Of a stretch of 8,610 nt of DNA, positions 4,377 to 8,610 are shown in pieces; the first letter of the stretch is position 1; each line of letters opens with the position of its first letter. The notes under the pieces were generated by a model. The model was not told the origin of the DNA and did not search any database. It saw only the letters and a program-made list of their open reading frames with translations. The position numbers and the translations under genes were made by a program. The DNA lies in assembly GCA_937923795.1 (NCBI GenBank), contig CALDWI010000048.1, positions 1-8,610 of the forward strand, written 5' to 3'. Source of the DNA: an uncultured Collinsella sp. (GTDB lineage Bacteria > Actinomycetota > Coriobacteriia > Coriobacteriales > Coriobacteriaceae).

Positions 4377-7300
4377 ATGGACGCACACCGCTCGCGGTCG
4401 CTGGGTATGGCGGCCCTGGTCTTCATTTTGATTAGCCTCACCGCCGCTGTTTTTCACGGTGCAGCCCCAGTGCGCGCCGAGGACGTGACGACGCCGACGC
4501 CGATTGTGATCAACGGCGATACGGCGGACGTTACGGTTGGGCTGTATGCCGATAAGGGTCGTCAGCAGCCTCTCGGTAAAGAGGGCTCACCCTCGATTAC
4601 GACAGCCGATACTATCTACGGTTTTATGGAAGCTCGTTTTCATGAGAATTGTGGGCCTACACCTGAAAGGCTTGAGACGATTTATACCTTTCCCGACTCG
4701 ATTGTTGTGAACGAGAACGAGGGCGGTATCTTAAGGACGGATGATACCGAGAATGCACAAAGGATGGGAACTTGGTACATAAAGGATAACAAGGTCGTTT
4801 TTAATTACGATGCCAGCTATCTCAGCGGTCATCCCTCTTCGCTCTATGTGCGCGTCAATTTCGAGTTTGAGCTTAAAGACAAAGATGTAGATGACGGCGA
4901 AAAAGTCGAACTGAAATTTCCAGGCGTTGGCGAAACTGTGCCGATCGAGATTCAAGATGGCGCAGTTGATGGAAACAAATCAGGTGTCTTTTCCCAAGAT
5001 AGCAGTACCGGAAATGCCAAGATAACTTGGACTATTAATCTGAGTGTTACGTCGCACGCAACGGATGTAAAACTGGTCGATACGCTCGGTGACTACCTGG
5101 ACTTTGAGCAAAGCAGCTTCAAGCTCGATGGAAATCCTCTTGGTTCGTCCGTGAGCATCGAAGAGCGAACTGCAACGTTGCCGCTAGGTAACCTTTCTCA
5201 GGGCGACCATACCGTTACCTACGAAACGACAGTTAGCAAGAACTTGTCTCTTTCTAATGGCACACCTACGCAAGGTAGGAATAGTGTGCAAACAACCTGG
5301 GGAAAAGCAAATCACCAACAATCTCTTACGATTAAAGGGGCGTCGGAACCGTTTCAATACGACATGATTCAAAAAGAGGCTGGCTCCGGAACATCGTCTG
5401 TCATCACTTGGAAGGTTGTGCTCAACAGGGGATCTCTCAAGGCCGATATGTCTGGCTACACCTTTACCGACAAGCTCGATGGCAAGCAGGATTATATTGG
5501 CAGCTATACGGTCTACAAGGGCGAGACCGCCGATGAAAAACAAAAGATCGATGAGGAAATGCTGAGCGAGTCAGGGGATTCATTTAGCTATACGTTTAAT
5601 CCAAAAGAGGGCGATCGGTATGCGACCTACTGCATCGTCTATCAAACTAAGCTGAAAGATGAGAATTCCTACGAAAAAGTTAGTAACACGGCAAGTGTGA
5701 AAAAAGAAGACTCCGGTCTGCCCTCTGGTGAAAGCACCGCATACTACATCCGTCCTTGGACGGGCAAAACCATTAGCAAAACGCTGCTTAATCCGGATGA
5801 GGCATCTCGGACCGGAAAAGCAACTTGGCAATTACGCGTAGAGCTCCGTGATTACGTAAATGCGAAAAACCCAACATCCATTCTTATCAAAGATACCATG
5901 CTGGCGGCTTGGAAGCAGACTATGGGGCCGGATACCTCCGATGGCCCTTCACATGTAATTACCATTGGGGGTACCAAACTGGACCAAGGTACCGATTGGA
6001 CGTTTGCGGGTGGTGAAAATCCGTCGCAGAACAGCAACCAACACAACTGCAATATCCAAATAACCATTACGGATAAAGTCAAAGAAGCGCTTGATAAGTC
6101 CCCCGAGGTGGTTATTACGTATAAAACGGTGACCGATGCACTTCCTGGTTGGTACTCCAACTTCGCCTCTGTCGACGGGTTTAGCGGCTATTCTGATTTT
6201 GTCTTTTACTATGTTGAGGGCGAAGCGGAGCCTTCGGTTGAGAAGAGTGTAAAAATAAATGAAGACGGCTCGCAAGCACGGTGGGATGAGACGTTTGACT
6301 GGAAATCAGTGGATGGCTCGAACGACAAAGGTGCGTGGATTGTCGACTGGACTGTCTATGCCAATCGAGCTAAGACGCCTGCCGGTGAGTATTATGGCGC
6401 TGGCAGGCTCAATGGCAAGGATGTCGTTGTCAAAGATGAGCTTCCTGAGGGAATGAGTTATATTCCCGGCTCGGCTAAATATTCTTTGTATTCAAATCCC
6501 TACGGGACGGCGGTGCCCGGCCGCGAATGGGAACATGAGAGAGAAAAAACCGAGGTTTCGGATGTCTTGCTGACGCCTGCTGTCGATCGCCAGATGGTTG
6601 CGTTTTCAATTCCAACGGAAAAGCTGGGCAATAATACAGGGTACGCAAAGCTGACGTATTCGACTGCTGTTAAAAGGTCGGTAGTCGATACGTCAAAGAA
6701 TCTCGGCGAGCTCACGAACTCGGCGAGCGCAAGCTCAGATGGTAAAGAATTTAAGGCGGACTCTGATACCGTACAGATCAAGAACGACGTATTGTCAAAG
6801 ACAGGTTCGTCGGTAAGTAATAGCAAGCGAATTCAATACACGATTTTCGTTAATGAATCGGCACTAGACTTAAAGGTCGGAACCGACTACCTCGATCTGT
6901 TCGATGTGATGGATTCTAAGTGTACGTTTATCCCCTCGTCGCTTAGCGTATCTGAGTGCGATAACGGCGATTGGCGTGTGCTGACAAAAGAAAAATACAG
7001 AGCGACTCTTGACTCGATTGGCGAGGGCGCTGGAAAGCAGCAGCGATTGACGTTGAGGCTTCCCGATGAGAAATACCTGAAAGTCGAATATGAAGTTCTG
7101 TCCGGTGAGTCTGGTACAGTTTCCCTTTCCAACGAGGCGCAGCTTGAAGGTGTTGCAGGCGGGTATGTGAAACACGAGCGTGAATATGACATAGATGCCG
7201 GCGCATCGGGAGGCGGAACGGGGCACGGCATTGTGGTCCACAAAGTGGATGAAAAGGACGTTGCCGCGCCGTTGGCTGACGCTACGTTCACACTCTATGC

Positions 7301-8117
7301 GATTGACATGGATAAGGCGCAGGGCAGTGCCGGCGTTGAGGGCGCAAAGACGTTTTTTTCTGACGGAACGACCGGCCCTGACGGAAGTGTGACTTTTGGA
7401 ACGAGTTCGGAAACGAGTTCGGACGCCATGGCTTCCTGCAAGCTTTACTGCCTCGAGGAGACGACGGCGCCTCCTGGATATCGCGTCGCCCAACCAACAT
7501 GGATTCTGCTCAAGGGCAATGCGCCCGAAGAGCAATACGAGCAAGCCATGAACAAGGCGAAATCTTTGCTTGATGCCGATACGGAGATAACGTCAGATGC
7601 AGAGATTTGGGTGTATGACGCGCCCCTTGAAGGCAAAGCGACGATAAAAGCAAATAAAGTGCTTAAAGGCGGAACCTTCAGGGAAGGTCAGTTCTCGTTC
7701 GCGCTTAAGGACGCCGAGGGCAAAGTGCTCCAGACGGTGACCAATAATGACAAGGGAAATGTCTCCTTTGACGTCAAGTACAACAAGGCGGGAATCTATA
7801 CCTACACCATCTCCGAGGTCGAGCCCGAGGGTGCCATCGACCATGTTAAAGATCACATCACCTATGACACGACCCCGCGCAAAGTCACGGTTGAGGTAAC
7901 TAATGGCACGGACCAACTCAACGCCGTAGTTGCCTATGGCGATGGCTCTCAGGATCCGCCGACCTTTACCAACAAGTATTCGACTACGCTACCTGAGGCG
8001 GGCGGGGCTGGTTTGACTATGACGTATTTAGCTGGTGCTTCGATGCTGTGTTTTGCCGCGACGTGGATGCATGCTCGCCGCCATCGTGATCTTGATCGGA
8101 GTGGTCGTCGTGAGTAA
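4377..8117 (+). CDS. LPEAG-anchored multi-domain pilus adhesin (probable tip or ancillary pilin)
   Basis: This 1246-residue surface protein is predicted to be secreted and then joined by a sortase to a pilus or the cell wall. A signal peptide (1-35: basic start, hydrophobic ALVFILISLTAAVF, cleavage near VRA-ED) leads to an N-terminal beta-rich domain (about 40-195, with GTWYIKDNKVVFNYD at 131-145) resembling adhesin N-domains. About five Ig-like, collagen-adhesin-type repeats follow (195-320, 325-455, 460-605, 615-800, 805-940). Most have an early Trp/Tyr strand (ITWTI, ITWKVVLN, ATWQLRV, VDWTV, IQYTIFVN) and most close on N-x-A-(S/Q). A SpaA-type domain (about 950-1040) has HKVDEKD and the E-box ETTAPPGY (1028-1035). 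An FctA-like pilin linker domain (about 1086-1200) has likely isopeptide residues K1094, E1147 and N1199 (FTNKY). LPEAG (1205-1209), a membrane helix and the basic tail MHARRHR end it. Its stalk is AT-richer than typA. The ligand (collagen or other matrix protein) is a guess. Confidence 0.9.
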   Translation: MDAHRSRSLGMAALVFILISLTAAVFHGAAPVRAEDVTTPTPIVINGDTADVTVGLYADKGRQQPLGKEGSPSITTADTIYGFMEARFHENCGPTPERLETIYTFPDSIVVNENEGGILRTDDTENAQRMGTWYIKDNKVVFNYDASYLSGHPSSLYVRVNFEFELKDKDVDDGEKVELKFPGVGETVPIEIQDGAVDGNKSGVFSQDSSTGNAKITWTINLSVTSHATDVKLVDTLGDYLDFEQSSFKLDGNPLGSSVSIEERTATLPLGNLSQGDHTVTYETTVSKNLSLSNGTPTQGRNSVQTTWGKANHQQSLTIKGASEPFQYDMIQKEAGSGTSSVITWKVVLNRGSLKADMSGYTFTDKLDGKQDYIGSYTVYKGETADEKQKIDEEMLSESGDSFSYTFNPKEGDRYATYCIVYQTKLKDENSYEKVSNTASVKKEDSGLPSGESTAYYIRPWTGKTISKTLLNPDEASRTGKATWQLRVELRDYVNAKNPTSILIKDTMLAAWKQTMGPDTSDGPSHVITIGGTKLDQGTDWTFAGGENPSQNSNQHNCNIQITITDKVKEALDKSPEVVITYKTVTDALPGWYSNFASVDGFSGYSDFVFYYVEGEAEPSVEKSVKINEDGSQARWDETFDWKSVDGSNDKGAWIVDWTVYANRAKTPAGEYYGAGRLNGKDVVVKDELPEGMSYIPGSAKYSLYSNPYGTAVPGREWEHEREKTEVSDVLLTPAVDRQMVAFSIPTEKLGNNTGYAKLTYSTAVKRSVVDTSKNLGELTNSASASSDGKEFKADSDTVQIKNDVLSKTGSSVSNSKRIQYTIFVNESALDLKVGTDYLDLFDVMDSKCTFIPSSLSVSECDNGDWRVLTKEKYRATLDSIGEGAGKQQRLTLRLPDEKYLKVEYEVLSGESGTVSLSNEAQLEGVAGGYVKHEREYDIDAGASGGGTGHGIVVHKVDEKDVAAPLADATFTLYAIDMDKAQGSAGVEGAKTFFSDGTTGPDGSVTFGTSSETSSDAMASCKLYCLEETTAPPGYRVAQPTWILLKGNAPEEQYEQAMNKAKSLLDADTEITSDAEIWVYDAPLEGKATIKANKVLKGGTFREGQFSFALKDAEGKVLQTVTNNDKGNVSFDVKYNKAGIYTYTISEVEPEGAIDHVKDHITYDTTPRKVTVEVTNGTDQLNAVVAYGDGSQDPPTFTNKYSTTLPEAGGAGLTMTYLAGASMLCFAATWMHARRHRDLDRSGRRE
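7400..7423 (+). repeat. In-frame 12-bp tandem repeat in the adhesin
   Basis: The unit AACGAGTTCGGA occurs twice in perfect tandem (7400-7411 and 7412-7423). It encodes TSSE-TSSD (residues 1009-1016), a surface loop of the SpaA-type domain. Being four codons long, gain or loss of a unit by slippage would change loop length without shifting the frame. Confidence 0.9.
7989..8114 (+). other. Sortase sorting signal of the adhesin
   Basis: Residues 1205-1246 form a complete cell-wall sorting signal: LPEAG, then GAGLTMTYLAGASMLCFAATW as the membrane helix, then MHARRHRDLDRSGRRE as the positive cytoplasmic tail. Position four of the motif is Ala where most sortase substrates have Thr. A sortase would be expected to cut after that Ala and link it to a pilin Lys or to the wall precursor. 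Confidence 0.88.
8098..8101 (+). promoter_or_regulatory. Ribosome binding site for the second pilin, inside the adhesin gene
   Basis: GGAG lies eight bases before GTG 8110, within the last codons of the adhesin gene. It supports the GTG start over the in-frame ATG at 8131, which has no purine-rich site. It also implies that ribosomes finishing the adhesin can begin the pilin. Confidence 0.65.
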
Positions 8118-8610
8118 AGTGCTCCGTCATATGTTGGCCGTCGTGGTGATGTCCATGGCCGTCGTCTTCGCTTTTGCGATCGCCCCTGGAACGGCCCGTG
8201 CTGCCGACACCGGAGCCATTACGGTGGACGGTACAGTCGCGACACGTTACGACGCGTACCAGCTCTTTTCGGCGACCGTTGTCGACGATGCCGATGCCGA
8301 CCAAAAGGTCGCAACTGATGTAGCGTGGGCGAATGACACGGTTCGCCAAGCTGCCCTTCCCGTGCTTCATGATGCAGGGCTTGATAACTCGGCATCGACG
8401 GCGCAAGAGGCTGCCGAATGGATGAATGCCGACGGGCACATGACGACCACGCTAGCGGCAAAGCTTGCCCGTGCGATTTACAATGCCGGTGCGCCTTCCG
8501 TGGCCCTTAACGCGGGCACGACGGCCGAGCTGCCCTGCGGCTACTGGCTCATCGGCGCCGACGACGACGCCATTTCCCAGGGCGAGGCCGGCACCGCGCC
8601 GATCATGGCC
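8110..8610 (+). CDS. Probable major (backbone) pilin, N-terminal part; runs off the window
   Basis: The reading frame stays open from GTG 8110 to the window end (167 codons). The start overlaps the adhesin stop by 8 nt, so the genes form an operon and are probably coupled in translation. The product begins with a signal peptide (MSKVLRHMLAVVVMSMAVVF, then AFAIAPGTARA, cleavage before AD). The mature start TGAITVDGTVATRYDAYQLF matches the opening strand of sortase-assembled fimbrial backbone proteins. The stretch ELPCGYWLIGADD (140-152) and the late GEAGTAPIMA (158-167) resemble the family's 'GYYLI...AGTSPI' pattern. The middle (71-120) is helical and Ala-rich. Pilin Lys motif, E-box and sorting signal would lie beyond the window. 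GC is high here (38/60 at 8461-8520), unlike the adhesin stalk. It could instead be a second ancillary subunit, but its N-terminal type favours the backbone. Confidence 0.85.
   Translation, partial: MSKVLRHMLAVVVMSMAVVFAFAIAPGTARAADTGAITVDGTVATRYDAYQLFSATVVDDADADQKVATDVAWANDTVRQAALPVLHDAGLDNSASTAQEAAEWMNADGHMTTTLAAKLARAIYNAGAPSVALNAGTTAELPCGYWLIGADDDAISQGEAGTAPIMA

Noticed and set aside
4218..4457. A small minus-strand gene of 79 codons across the adhesin start
   Set aside because: It overlaps the signal peptide of a clear + strand gene, and its translation shows no recognisable feature.
1..8610. CRISPR array, phage integration site or defence system
   Set aside because: There are no regularly spaced repeats. 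The tRNA genes are intact and show no partial 3'-end duplication of an attachment site: the 80-bp repeat is a whole second tRNA gene. No defence protein is encoded.

Overview
The window reads as a high-GC, Gram-positive, host-associated bacterium. A Coriobacteriia member such as Collinsella fits best: typA hand-counts at about 58% GC, the housekeeping genes use GC-rich codons, strong AGGGGA or GGAGG ribosome binding sites precede the main genes, and a sortase-type surface pilus is present. The genus is an inference from style and content, not from a database match. Every real gene found lies on the + strand.

Bases 1-513 hold a small stable-RNA unit. A terminator-like hairpin of an upstream gene is followed by a promoter, then tRNA-Ile(GAT), tRNA-Ala(TGC) and a second, identical tRNA-Ile(GAT), and an intrinsic terminator. 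A 16-bp perfect hairpin sits between the first tRNA-Ile and tRNA-Ala.

Bases 514-1998 hold three closely packed genes: a DUF151 bifunctional-nuclease-family protein, a small two-helix membrane protein of unknown function, and an acidic cytoplasmic protein of unknown function. Bases 2089-4016 hold typA (bipA), a ribosome-associated translational GTPase, with its own short leader and a strong intrinsic terminator.

Bases 4017-4376 are a non-coding, AT-rich gap (23-37% GC in the lines counted). It carries a good sigma-70-type promoter, overlapping inverted repeats that look like regulator binding sites, and a leader of about 145 nt.

Bases 4377-8610 begin a surface-pilus operon. The first gene encodes a 1246-residue secreted, multi-domain, LPEAG-anchored adhesin, probably the pilus tip or an ancillary pilin. 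It overlaps by 8 nt the start of a second gene that encodes the N-terminal part of a probable backbone pilin and runs off the window. A sortase gene would be expected downstream but is not visible. Working model: the operator-bearing promoter drives both genes, a sortase joins the adhesin through its LPEAG motif to polymerised backbone pilin, and the fibre is fixed to the cell wall. The housekeeping block upstream appears to be conserved chromosome, with the pilus operon as an accessory insertion beside it.
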